Source of the DNA: JBOGFI01 sp050743365
GTDB taxonomy: Bacteria > Actinomycetota > Acidimicrobiia > IMCC26256 > JACDBD01
DNA length: 9,580 nucleotides
Direction: 5' to 3'
Assembly (NCBI GenBank): GCA_050743365.1
Contig: JBOGFI010000014.1
Span: forward strand, 1 to 9,580
Numbering within the stretch: the first letter of the stretch is position 1; each line of letters begins with the position of its first letter. Made by a program: the position numbers and the translations under genes. The notes beneath the pieces were generated by a model. That model did no database searches, was not told the DNA's origin, and saw only the letters and a program-made list of their open reading frames with translations. Positions 1-7,084 of the stretch are shown here, one piece after another.

Positions 1-635
1 TCGCCGACCACACGGAGCTCGGCGCGGGTTTCCAGATCGCGATGCGAGATCTCGAGATCCGGGGCGCGGGCAACCTCCTCGGCGGCGAACAGTCGGGCCA
101 CATCGCCGCGGTCGGCTTCGACCTCTACTGCCAGATGGTCACCGAGGCCGTGGGCGAGCTCACCGGCGAGCCGCCGCTGGCGCCGGTCGAGGTGACCATC
201 GACGTCCCGGTCGACGCCCACCTGCCGCGCGACTACGTGAGCCGCGACGACGTGCGCATGGAGGCGTACCGGCGCCTCGCCGCCGTGGCCTTGCCCTCCG
301 ACGTCGACGACATCCGCACCGAATGGCTCGACCGCTACGGCTCCCCACCTAGGCCCGCAGAGGCGCTGCTCGACGTGGCCCGCCTCCGCGCCGAGTGCGT
401 GCGGCTCGGGATCCGCAGCGTGTCGGTGCAGCGGGGTGCGGCCCGCATCAGCGGCCTGCATCTGCCCGAGTCGAAGAAGGTGCGGCTGCGGCGCCTCGTC
501 CAAGGCGCCTTGGCCAAGGAGGACGACGAGGTCGTCGTGCCGGTCGCCGGGAACGGCGCGTCGGTCACGGCCGCGCTCGTCGATCTCCTCGAGGAGCTGG
601 TTCCCGCCGAGGCGGAGGCGTCCATAGCGGGGTGA
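1..635 (+). CDS. mfd: Transcription-repair coupling factor Mfd, C-terminal part (5' end outside window)
   Basis: Mfd is a DNA translocase that removes RNA polymerase stalled at lesions and recruits UvrA for nucleotide excision repair. The reading frame is already open at base 3 (Ala-Asp-His-Thr-Glu-Leu-Gly) and continues to TGA at 633-635, so about 210 C-terminal residues are present out of roughly 1,150 usual for the family. The hallmark is the translocation (TRG) segment, MRDLEIRGAGNLLG followed by EQSGHIAAVGFDLY, encoded at about 42-130. The remainder matches the C-terminal TRCF (D7) domain that covers the UvrA-binding surface. The ATG at 42 is an internal Met of the TRG motif, not a start. 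The next gene begins at or just after this stop, which suggests a shared transcript. Identification is secure; only the upstream extent is unknown. Confidence 0.96.
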   Translation, partial: ADHTELGAGFQIAMRDLEIRGAGNLLGGEQSGHIAAVGFDLYCQMVTEAVGELTGEPPLAPVEVTIDVPVDAHLPRDYVSRDDVRMEAYRRLAAVALPSDVDDIRTEWLDRYGSPPRPAEALLDVARLRAECVRLGIRSVSVQRGAARISGLHLPESKKVRLRRLVQGALAKEDDEVVVPVAGNGASVTAALVDLLEELVPAEAEASIAG

Positions 636-636
636 C

Positions 637-642
637 TAGGCT
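637..642 (+). promoter_or_regulatory. Possible -10 element before the PPIase lipoprotein gene
   Basis: TAGGCT keeps the T, A and final T positions of a -10 hexamer and ends 10 nt before the GTG at 653. No convincing -35 was found. If used, it would give a very short 5' leader. It resembles the TAGACT that precedes the DUF501 gene near 9307. Chance occurrence is quite possible. Confidence 0.22.
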
Positions 643-652
643 CACCGCCACC

Positions 653-1672
653 GTGAAGTTGCGCTTGCGCTCTCTCCTCGCGCTCCTCGGGGTCCTCGCG
701 CTCGTCGTCGTCGCCGCCGGGTGCGACAGCGTGCGCCCATTCGCGGTCGAGGTCGACGGCGACGAGATCTCGCAGTCATCGGTCGACCGCGAGCTGCGGG
801 CGCTGTCCGGCAACGCGGCGTTGGCGCAGGGAAGCGGAGTGAGCCGCAGCGAGGACACGCTCGACTCCCGGGTCACCGCCTTCTGGCTCACCTGGCTGGT
901 CGAGCAGCAGGTGATCGACCGCGAGGTGCGCGAGCGGGGAATCGACGTCAGCGGCGCCGACCGGAAGAGCGGCGTCGCCGACCTCGAGGCCCAGCTCGGC
1001 GCCGACGTGTACGACGCCTTCCCGAAGTGGCTGCGCGACCGGCTCGCCGGCCGGTTCGCCCGCCGGCAGGCGCTGCTGCGCGACCTGGGCAGGGACCCCG
1101 CCGGGCCGACCGACGCGGAGGTCAGGGCCGCCTACGACGAGCAGCTTGCCCAGCTGAAGGCGCAGTGCGCCTCGGGCACGTTCGTGGCCCACATCCTGGT
1201 CGAGACCCGCGCCGACGCCGAAGCCCTGGCGGCGCAGCTCGTCGCCGGTGTCGGCTTCGCTCAGTTGGCGCGCGAGCGCTCGACCGACCCCGGCTCGGTC
1301 GACCTGGGCGGCGAGCTCGGTTGCCTCGACCCCGCGCAGTTCGTGCCCGAGTTCTCGGCGGCGGCCGCGGCGCTGCCGCTCGGCCAGGTGTCGCAGCCGG
1401 TGGAGACCGAGTTCGGCTTCCACCTCATCCGGGTGAGCGACACGATCGCGTTCGAATCGGTGGAGGAGCAGATCCGCACCGCCCTCGAGCAGGAGGCCGG
1501 CGCCGGATCGAGCCCCGAGCTCGCCGAGCTCGTCGTCGCCGCGCACGTCCGGGTCGACCCCCGTTACGGCACCTGGCGTGTGAGCGAGGGGCAAGGCGCG
1601 GTCGAGCCACCCCGCGGCGCCACGCCGACCACCGCGTCGACCCCCGCGCCGACTCCGACGCCGGCGCCCTAA
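653..1672 (+). CDS. SurA/PrsA-like parvulin-type peptidyl-prolyl isomerase lipoprotein
   Basis: This is a predicted exported, lipid-anchored foldase of 339 residues that would catalyse prolyl cis-trans isomerisation outside the cytoplasmic membrane. Residues 1-24 form a lipoprotein signal: a basic KLRLR start, a Leu/Val-rich core and the lipobox-like end VAAGC, with Cys24 as the lipidated residue. Residues about 28-160 resemble a SurA N-terminal helical domain. Residues about 177-263 are a PpiC rotamase domain, with HILVETRADAEAL, the STDPGS-LGGELG stretch and FGFHLIRV. The C-terminus (about 318-339) is a Pro/Thr-rich tail. Cys172 and Cys224 flank the rotamase core and could form a disulfide. 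GTG at 653 was chosen because it gives a compact signal peptide. GTG at 632, overlapping the mfd stop by 4 bp with GGAGG 13 nt upstream, is a real alternative that adds seven residues. mazG follows after 2 nt, implying coupling. Confidence 0.9.
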   Translation: MKLRLRSLLALLGVLALVVVAAGCDSVRPFAVEVDGDEISQSSVDRELRALSGNAALAQGSGVSRSEDTLDSRVTAFWLTWLVEQQVIDREVRERGIDVSGADRKSGVADLEAQLGADVYDAFPKWLRDRLAGRFARRQALLRDLGRDPAGPTDAEVRAAYDEQLAQLKAQCASGTFVAHILVETRADAEALAAQLVAGVGFAQLARERSTDPGSVDLGGELGCLDPAQFVPEFSAAAAALPLGQVSQPVETEFGFHLIRVSDTIAFESVEEQIRTALEQEAGAGSSPELAELVVAAHVRVDPRYGTWRVSEGQGAVEPPRGATPTTASTPAPTPTPAP

Positions 1673-1674
1673 CA

Positions 1675-3183
1675 GTGGCAGGCAGGATCGTGGTCGTCGG
1701 GCTCGGCCCCGCCGGCACCGACCTGATGCTCCCGGCTGCTCGGCGTGAGCTCGAGCGGGCGCCGATCCGCTTCGCGCGGACGACCCGTCATCCCGCGGTC
1801 GACGATCTGGCGCGGGAGGGCATGCACTTCGAGTCCTTCGACGCCGAATACGACGGCGCCGCCGAGCCCGAGGAGGTCTACGCGGTGATCGTCCGCCGGC
1901 TCGTCGATGAGGCGAAGGATCATGGTTCCGTCGTCTACGCGGTGCCCGGCAACCCGGCGGTCGCCGAGCGCTCGGTGACGCTGCTGCGCGACGCGGCCGG
2001 CGCTGGAGAGATCGGGCTGCACATCGTGCCCGGCCTCTCTTTCGCCGAGCTCGCCTGGGCCCGTCTCGGGATCGACCCGATCGAGGGCGCGCAGGTCGCG
2101 GACGCGCGTAAGTTGGCCGTCGAGGCCGCGTCGCGTCCCGGTCCGCTTCTCATCGCGCAGTGCGACAGCGCGCTCGTGCTCTCGGACGTGAAGCTGGCGC
2201 TCCTCGACGTGCTCGACCCCGATACGCCGGTGACGGCGCTCGAGCGGCTGGGCCTGGCCGAGGAGCGGGTGCGCACCGTGGCCCTCGTCGACCTCGATCG
2301 CGAGGTGGTGCCCGACCACCTGACCGCGCTGTTCGTCGACGGCGGTGGTCGGTCCGCGGCCGGCGAGCTCGCGCGGTTGCTGGCGCTGGCGGAGCGCCTG
2401 CGGCGGCCGGGAGGCTGCCCGTGGGACGCCGAGCAGACCCACCACTCGCTGACCCGTTATCTCCTCGAGGAGGCCTACGAGGTGGTGGAGGCGGTCGAGG
2501 GCCTCCCGGCGACCGCGCCCGCCACCCCGCCCACCCCGCCCGGCCGGTCGGCCGCGCCGTACGCCGCCCTCGAGGACGAGCTGGGCGACCTGCTCTACCA
2601 GGTGATCTTCCACGCGGTGCTGGCCCAGGAGGCGGGCGCGTTCACGATGGCCGACGTGGCCCGCGGCATCCACGACAAGCTCGTGCGCCGTCATCCGCAC
2701 GTGTTCGGTGAGGTCGCCGCCGACACCAGCTCCGACGTGATGCGCAACTGGGAGCAGATCAAGAAGGACGAGAAGGGCGCGTCGTCGATCGTCGACGGGA
2801 TCACGCCGGGGCTGCCGTCGCTGCTGTACGCGCACAAGCTGTTTCGCAAGGCGGCGTCGGTGGGCCTCGACCCGGCACGCGCCGGCGTCGACGCCCTCGG
2901 ACGTCTGGACGCGGCGGCGGCCGCGCTGCAGACGACCGACGAGATCGAGGAGGTCGAGGCCGCCCTCGGTGAGCTGCTGGCGGCGGCCGTCGTGCTGGCG
3001 CGGGGCGCCGGGATCGACGCCGAGTCGGTGCTGCGGGGATGGGCGGCGCGCTTTCGCGACCGCTTCCGAGCCATGGAAGCGCTCGCGGCGACGCGAGGCC
3101 TCGACCTCGCCTCCCTCGACGCCGCCGCCGTGGAGTCACTGTGGACCGAGGCGGCCACGCCTCGAGCAGGGCGACAGCAGTAG
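1675..3183 (+). CDS. mazG: YabN-type fusion: tetrapyrrole-methylase-like domain plus two MazG NTP pyrophosphohydrolase repeats
   Basis: MazG hydrolyses NTPs to NMP and pyrophosphate and is associated with removal of aberrant nucleotides and stress control. The 502-residue product has three parts. Residues 1-230 resemble a SAM-dependent tetrapyrrole methylase (GLGPAGTD at 9-16, VPGNPAVAE at 90-98, VPGLSF at 118-123), with unknown substrate. Residues about 232-366 are MazG repeat 1, with GGCPWD (246-251), the metal motif EEAYE (265-269) and ELGD (302-305), and RRHPHVFG (338-345). Residues about 370-485 are a second MazG repeat (SIVDGITPGLPSLL, HKLFRKAASVGLD, VLARGAGID, RFRDRFRAME) whose metal residues appear lost. 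Length and order match Bacillus subtilis YabN (about 489 residues, from memory). A Pro/Ala/Thr-rich insert (about 278-295) sits between the two metal motifs of repeat 1. GTG at 1675 starts exactly at the methylase fold; no Shine-Dalgarno is visible, so reinitiation after the TAA at 1670-1672 is likely. The frame stays open upstream, but that part is an artefact of GC content. Confidence 0.93.
   Translation: MAGRIVVVGLGPAGTDLMLPAARRELERAPIRFARTTRHPAVDDLAREGMHFESFDAEYDGAAEPEEVYAVIVRRLVDEAKDHGSVVYAVPGNPAVAERSVTLLRDAAGAGEIGLHIVPGLSFAELAWARLGIDPIEGAQVADARKLAVEAASRPGPLLIAQCDSALVLSDVKLALLDVLDPDTPVTALERLGLAEERVRTVALVDLDREVVPDHLTALFVDGGGRSAAGELARLLALAERLRRPGGCPWDAEQTHHSLTRYLLEEAYEVVEAVEGLPATAPATPPTPPGRSAAPYAALEDELGDLLYQVIFHAVLAQEAGAFTMADVARGIHDKLVRRHPHVFGEVAADTSSDVMRNWEQIKKDEKGASSIVDGITPGLPSLLYAHKLFRKAASVGLDPARAGVDALGRLDAAAAALQTTDEIEEVEAALGELLAAAVVLARGAGIDAESVLRGWAARFRDRFRAMEALAATRGLDLASLDAAAVESLWTEAATPRAGRQQ
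2522..2540 (+). repeat. In-frame 9-bp tandem repeat inside mazG
   Basis: The unit CCACCCCGC occurs twice in tandem (2522-2530, 2531-2539). Being a multiple of three it encodes repeated Thr-Pro-Pro within the low-complexity insert between the two metal motifs of MazG repeat 1. It looks like slippage expansion in a surface loop. Confidence 0.6.
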
Positions 3184-3222
3184 CGCCTGCCGGCCGGTCC
3201 TGCCGCCGAGCGAGCGACCAGA

Positions 3223-4473
3223 TCAGAGCGTGACCGGGAGGGCGTCGAGACCGCGCAGCACGATGCGGCCGTTCCACGCCGGCTCGTCGGTGGCGAGCTC
3301 GAGCCCGGGGAAGCGGCGCACGAGCGTGCCCAGCGCGACCTGCGCCTCGGTGCGGGCGAGCGACGAACCCAGGCAGTGGTGCACACCGCTACCGAACGAC
3401 ACGTGCTGGCCCGCGCGCTCGCGGCCGAGGTCGAGCTCGTCGGCGCCGCCGCCCCAGTGGGCAGGGTCGCGGTTCGCCGACGCCAGGCACGTGAACAGGA
3501 AGCTGCCGGCCTCGACGCTGGTGCCGCCGATGTCGATGTCGGCAACCGCGATGCGTCGGGAGAATTGCACCGGGCTGTCGTAGCGAAGCAGCTCCTCCAC
3601 GGCGTTGGTGTCGAGCGCCGGGTCGTGGTGCCAGCGATCGAGCTGGTCACGGTGGCGCAGCAGGGCGAGCGTGCCGTTGCCGATGAGGTTGACGGTGGTC
3701 TCGTGCCCGGCGACGTAGAGCAGGATCACTTGGTCGAGTAGCTCCTGCTCCTCGAGCACGTCGCCCTGGTCCTCAGCTGCGATCAGCCCCGAGAGGAGGT
3801 CGTCGGCAGGCTCGCGCCGCTTCCACGCCACCACGTCACGCACGTGGGCGGTCATGCCGTCGGACGCGTCCAGCGCGGCCTGGATCTCGTCGGGGGTGAG
3901 GAACGGGTCGAGCGTCTTCGTGAGCATGTGCGACCAGCCCCGCACCTCGTCACGGTTGCCGTCGGGCATGCCCAGCATCTCCGAGATCACCGTGAACGGC
4001 AGCGGGAACGCCAGGTCGGCAACCACGTCCGCCTCGCCCCGCCTCGCCGCCTCGTCGAGCGCCGCGTCCACGAGCTGCTGAACCCGCGGTCGCAGGGCCT
4101 GGACCATCCGGGGCGTGAACGCCTTCGAGACCAGGCGGCGCAGCCGCTCGTGGTCGGGGGGGTCGAGGTTGAGCATCGCCCGCCGCCCCCGGCTGCGGTC
4201 CCCCGCCATCTCCCGCATCTCGGCCATGCCCGGGAGGGGCGTGGCGTTGGCCTCCTCGACACTGAGGGTTGGATCTCGCAGGATCCGCACGACATCGTCG
4301 TAGCGGGTGAGCATCCACGACCCGATCGGTGACAGGTGCACCGGGTCGCGCTCGCGCAACCGGCGGTACTGCCGGTAGGGGTCGGCGAAGAATCCGGGCT
4401 CGAACGGGTTGAAGAAGACGGGCTCCTGCTCGTCGGCCGGGCCCGTGCTCGGGGCCAGCTCGCTCGTGCTCAT
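3223..4473 (-). CDS. Cytochrome P450 (soluble, bacterial class)
   Basis: This haem-thiolate monooxygenase of 416 residues would insert oxygen into an unknown organic substrate using electrons from separate redox partners. All family signatures are intact: the C-helix DHERLRR (His108, Arg112), the I-helix oxygen-activation motif AGHETT (255-260), the K-helix ExxR as ELLR (Glu294-Arg297), and the haem loop FGSGVHHCLG (360-369) with ligand Cys367. No membrane anchor is present, as expected for a cytosolic actinobacterial P450. No ferredoxin or ferredoxin reductase gene lies in the window, so partners must be encoded elsewhere. ATG at 4473 was chosen because GAGG (plus-strand 4482-4485) lies 8 nt upstream and the protein then has a typical N-terminus; an in-frame ATG at 4578 would add 35 Arg/Pro-rich residues encoded across a 13-bp tandem repeat and is unlikely. 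The gene runs opposite to its neighbours and ends 39 bp from mazG. The CYP family cannot be assigned by eye. Confidence 0.97.
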   Translation of the reverse strand: MSTSELAPSTGPADEQEPVFFNPFEPGFFADPYRQYRRLRERDPVHLSPIGSWMLTRYDDVVRILRDPTLSVEEANATPLPGMAEMREMAGDRSRGRRAMLNLDPPDHERLRRLVSKAFTPRMVQALRPRVQQLVDAALDEAARRGEADVVADLAFPLPFTVISEMLGMPDGNRDEVRGWSHMLTKTLDPFLTPDEIQAALDASDGMTAHVRDVVAWKRREPADDLLSGLIAAEDQGDVLEEQELLDQVILLYVAGHETTVNLIGNGTLALLRHRDQLDRWHHDPALDTNAVEELLRYDSPVQFSRRIAVADIDIGGTSVEAGSFLFTCLASANRDPAHWGGGADELDLGRERAGQHVSFGSGVHHCLGSSLARTEAQVALGTLVRRFPGLELATDEPAWNGRIVLRGLDALPVTL

Positions 4474-4708
4474 GGCGCCTGCCTCGTCGTCGGGCGGGGT
4501 CGTCGGGCGGGGTCGTCGGGCGGGCCGGAGCCCCACGGTACCCGCACCGTGCGGTCGGTGGCGATGGTCGTTCGTCACCGGTTGGCCGCCCGGTGTGCTT
4601 CCAACGAGCGCCTCAATGGGCTAGTTTCGTCACTCTAACCACACAGGCAACTGCGCCTGCGGCCCGGGGGAACGGCGGAGGGGCCTGGTCGCCTGCCGGG
4701 AGCGCTAG
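4474..4708. promoter_or_regulatory. Divergent intergenic region between the P450 gene and eno
   Basis: These 235 bp must hold the start signals for both genes. The only AT-richer pocket is about 4613-4640. Rightward, TAGTTT (4622-4627) is a TANNNT-type -10 candidate with only a weak -35 (TTCCAA, 4599-4604); it would give an eno leader of about 75 nt. Leftward, TAGAGT (complement of 4632-4637) is a -10 candidate for the P450 gene, with no clear -35. In the eno leader, CAGGC (4644-4648) can pair with GCCTG (4655-4659), and CCCGG (4663-4667) can pair with CCGGG (4696-4700), which overlaps the eno Shine-Dalgarno. All are weak calls in GC-rich DNA. Confidence 0.4.
4488..4524. repeat. 13-bp tandem repeat, about 2.8 copies, upstream of the P450 gene
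   Basis: The unit CGTCGGGCGGGGT occurs at 4488-4500 and 4501-4513, followed by a partial copy at 4514-4524. The copies are identical. It lies 15 bp upstream of the P450 ATG, in its 5' leader. Thirteen is not a multiple of three, so copy-number change would shift frame if this were coding, which supports the downstream P450 start. Confidence 0.85.
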
Positions 4709-5990
<1,282 letters not shown>

Positions 5991-5998
<8 letters not shown>

Positions 5999-6404
5999 GC
6001 GCCGTCACCCGCGATCGACGCCGCACCCCGCCCCGGCGCGGCGCCCGGCGCCGGCGGCGCGTCGGCGGACCCGTCCCGTCAGCCCCGAGGTGCGGCACCG
6101 CCGGGCGATCGCACGGCTGATCCTCGTGATGCTGCTGTTCGTCGCGTTCCTGTTCGTCGCCGTGTTCCCCACCCGCACCCTCCTCGCCCAGCGCCGCGAG
6201 ACCGACGCCATTCGGTCGAAGCTCGAGCTCCTGACGGAGCAGAACGAGGAGCTCCAGCGGGAGGCCGAGCGCCTCCAGAGCGACGCCGAGGTCGAGCGGA
6301 TCGCGCGCGAGCGCTACAACCTCGTTCGCCCGGGCGAGACTCCCTACGCGGTGGTGCCCGTCCCCGAGACCGCGGCCACCACGACGACGCAACCCGCGCC
6401 GTAG
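5991..6404 (+). CDS. ftsB: FtsB/DivIC-family septum formation initiator protein
   Basis: This small bitopic cell-division protein belongs to the FtsB/DivIC family, whose members bind the FtsL and FtsQ/DivIB equivalents and help activate septal peptidoglycan synthesis. The 137-residue product has an Arg/Pro-rich cytoplasmic tail (1-38), one transmembrane segment (about 40-60, ARLILVMLLFVAFLFVAVF), and an extracytoplasmic coiled coil (about 64-107, with LELLTEQNEELQREAERL). It then has the family motif ARERYNLVRPGE (105-116) followed by TPYAVVPVP, and a short Thr-rich end. GTG at 5991 was chosen since it gives a compact cytoplasmic tail and overlaps eno by 8 bp; the frame is open further upstream only because of GC-rich shadowing. 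The eno-ftsB order is conserved in Actinobacteria. The DUF501 gene that normally follows is displaced by nearly 3 kb here. Confidence 0.94.
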
Positions 6405-6470
6405 CGCCGCGCTCCCGCCCATCCTCGACGGTCTCGACGAACGGGGCCTGACACCGCGTCGGAGCTCCTC

Positions 6471-6980
6471 TCACTCGGGTGACGACTCACCCCGGATACG
6501 CGCCGCGTTGTCCACGTTGATCTTGGTGCCATGGCGCATGAAGTCGGTCAGCAATCGGATCTCGTCGTCGCTCAGCGGCTCGAACCACTCCCGCCCGTGC
6601 TCAGCCATCGGCCCGTACAGCTCCTCGATGCGCCGCCGGGCCCGCGGGGTGAGCTCGACCAGGACCCGGCGACGATCCACGGTGTCGCGGGTCCGGGTGA
6701 CGTAGCCGGCCTTCTCCAAGCGGTCGAGGAGGGTGGTGATCGCGCCCGTCGTCAGACCGAGCTCCTCCGCGAGCGCGCCCGCGGTCATCGGCTCGTGCTC
6801 CTGGAGGACGTCGAGGCATTTGCCGTCACTGCGGTTGACGCCCATGGCATCGCACGCCGCTTCGTCCACGTCGTCGGTCGCCCGCTGGAATGCCCGCACC
6901 GCGCTGACGAGTTCTCCGATGAGTACTGGCGACTGGGATCGTCGAATTCCCGACGGAGGGTTGTCGCCCGGATTGGTCAT
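6471..6980 (-). CDS. MarR-family transcriptional regulator
   Basis: This is a predicted dimeric winged-helix DNA-binding repressor of 169 residues. The fold is clear: helices around CLDVLQEHEPMTAGALAEELG (55-75), the recognition helix LTTGAITTLLDRLEKAGYV (76-94), and the wing DTVDRRRVLVELT (99-111), which matches the family's D-x-x-D-R-R pattern. A C-terminal helix (about 138-152) would complete the dimer interface. Cys43 and Cys55 are present, but I cannot say whether they sense redox state. ATG at 6980 is preferred for codon type, yet its Shine-Dalgarno is poor. GTG at 7016, with GAGAG 6 nt upstream, would add 12 residues and is a serious alternative. It is divergent from the MMPL transporter gene with 104 bp between starts, the usual layout for a MarR repressor controlling itself and its pump. 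The inducing ligand is unknown. Confidence 0.93.
   Translation of the reverse strand: MTNPGDNPPSGIRRSQSPVLIGELVSAVRAFQRATDDVDEAACDAMGVNRSDGKCLDVLQEHEPMTAGALAEELGLTTGAITTLLDRLEKAGYVTRTRDTVDRRRVLVELTPRARRRIEELYGPMAEHGREWFEPLSDDEIRLLTDFMRHGTKINVDNAARIRGESSPE
6477..6492. terminator. Perfect 6-bp hairpin at the marR 3' end, possible terminator
   Basis: GGGTGA (6477-6482) and TCACCC (6487-6492) form a perfect inverted repeat around the loop CGAC. It lies inside the last codons of marR, 72 bp after the ftsB stop, between two convergent genes, where a bidirectional terminator would be expected. There is no U-tract on either strand and the stem is short, so function is uncertain. Confidence 0.28.
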
Positions 6981-6991
6981 CCTGGCCGTCC

Positions 6992-7018
6992 GAGTGTGAC
7001 CGGGTTCACTTGACACTC
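6992..7018. promoter_or_regulatory. Inverted repeat, candidate operator between marR and the MMPL gene
   Basis: GAGTGT (6992-6997) and ACACTC (7013-7018) are perfect inverted arms separated by 15 bp, with half-site centres 21 bp apart, about two helical turns. The right arm overlaps the candidate MMPL -35 (7010-7015). Within it, GTGACCGGGTTCAC (6996-7009) is a further imperfect palindrome. Operator function is inferred from position only. Confidence 0.35.
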
Positions 7019-7039
7019 TGATCTCTCATTTCGTAAGTT
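7010..7039 (+). promoter_or_regulatory. Candidate promoter of the MMPL transporter gene
   Basis: TTGACA (7010-7015) is a perfect -35 consensus. After 18 nt, TAAGTT (7034-7039) keeps the key T, A and final T of a -10 element. The start of transcription would be near 7046, leaving a leader of about 39 nt that includes the AAGGAG ribosome-binding site. An alternative -10, GATAAT (7053-7058), matches better but has only a weak -35 upstream. Confidence 0.5.
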
Positions 7040-7041
7040 AC
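7033..7041. promoter_or_regulatory. Palindrome GTAAGTTAC over the MMPL -10, candidate MarR operator
   Basis: GTAA-G-TTAC is a perfect 4+1+4 palindrome that overlaps the candidate -10 of the MMPL promoter and lies just past the expected marR transcription start. MarR repressors often bind short AT-rich palindromes overlapping their promoters. A second inverted repeat, CCGAG (7049-7053) with CTCGG (7065-7069), lies just downstream. Confidence 0.38.
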
Positions 7042-7053
7042 TCAGCACCCGAG

Positions 7054-7081
7054 ATAATACCTCCCTCGGTCAAGGAGTCAA
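7054..7081 (-). promoter_or_regulatory. Candidate promoter of marR
   Basis: On the minus strand, TTGACT (complement of 7076-7081) and TATTAT (complement of 7054-7059) are separated by 16 nt. Each matches the sigma-70-type consensus at five of six bases, which stands out in this GC-rich window. Transcription would begin near 7047, giving a leader of about 30 nt to the GTG at 7016 or 66 nt to the ATG at 6980. Confidence 0.55.
7072..7077 (+). promoter_or_regulatory. Strong ribosome-binding site of the MMPL gene
   Basis: AAGGAG lies 7 nt before the ATG at 7085. It is the best Shine-Dalgarno in the window and fixes the MMPL start. It also overlaps the candidate marR -35 on the other strand. Confidence 0.85.
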
Positions 7082-7084
7082 CGC

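Noticed and set aside
395..652. Upstream extension of the PPIase lipoprotein frame
   Set aside because: It overlaps mfd and would bury the signal peptide behind about 86 Arg-rich residues; the lipoprotein signal requires a start near 632 or 653.
776..1594. 272-codon open frame opposite the PPIase lipoprotein gene
   Set aside because: No motif, Arg/Leu/Gly-biased composition, and a start inside another coding gene; treated as a shadow.
721..1674. Apparent 318-residue N-terminal extension of MazG
   Set aside because: The frame stays open upstream of 1675 through the PPIase gene, but the extension is an Arg/Pro/Gly-rich shadow and the methylase fold begins exactly at GTG 1675.
1669..2835. 388-codon open frame on the minus strand opposite mazG
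   Set aside because: It is rich in His, Arg and Gly with no recognisable domain, and lies opposite a well-supported gene. Long antisense frames arise from high GC at third codon positions.
3184..3222. Possible terminator between the convergent mazG and P450 genes
   Set aside because: Only the CCGGCCGG palindrome and scattered GC pairings are present, with no stable stem and no T-run on either strand.
4474..4578. 35-residue N-terminal extension of the P450
   Set aside because: The Arg/Pro-rich segment crosses the 13-bp tandem repeat, is not seen in soluble P450s, and the ATG at 4473 has a good Shine-Dalgarno.
6405..6470. Gap between ftsB and marR examined for a small gene, attachment site or repeat
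   Set aside because: I found only a short CTCGACG duplication (6424-6439), with no start signal, no tRNA-like sequence and no insertion ends.
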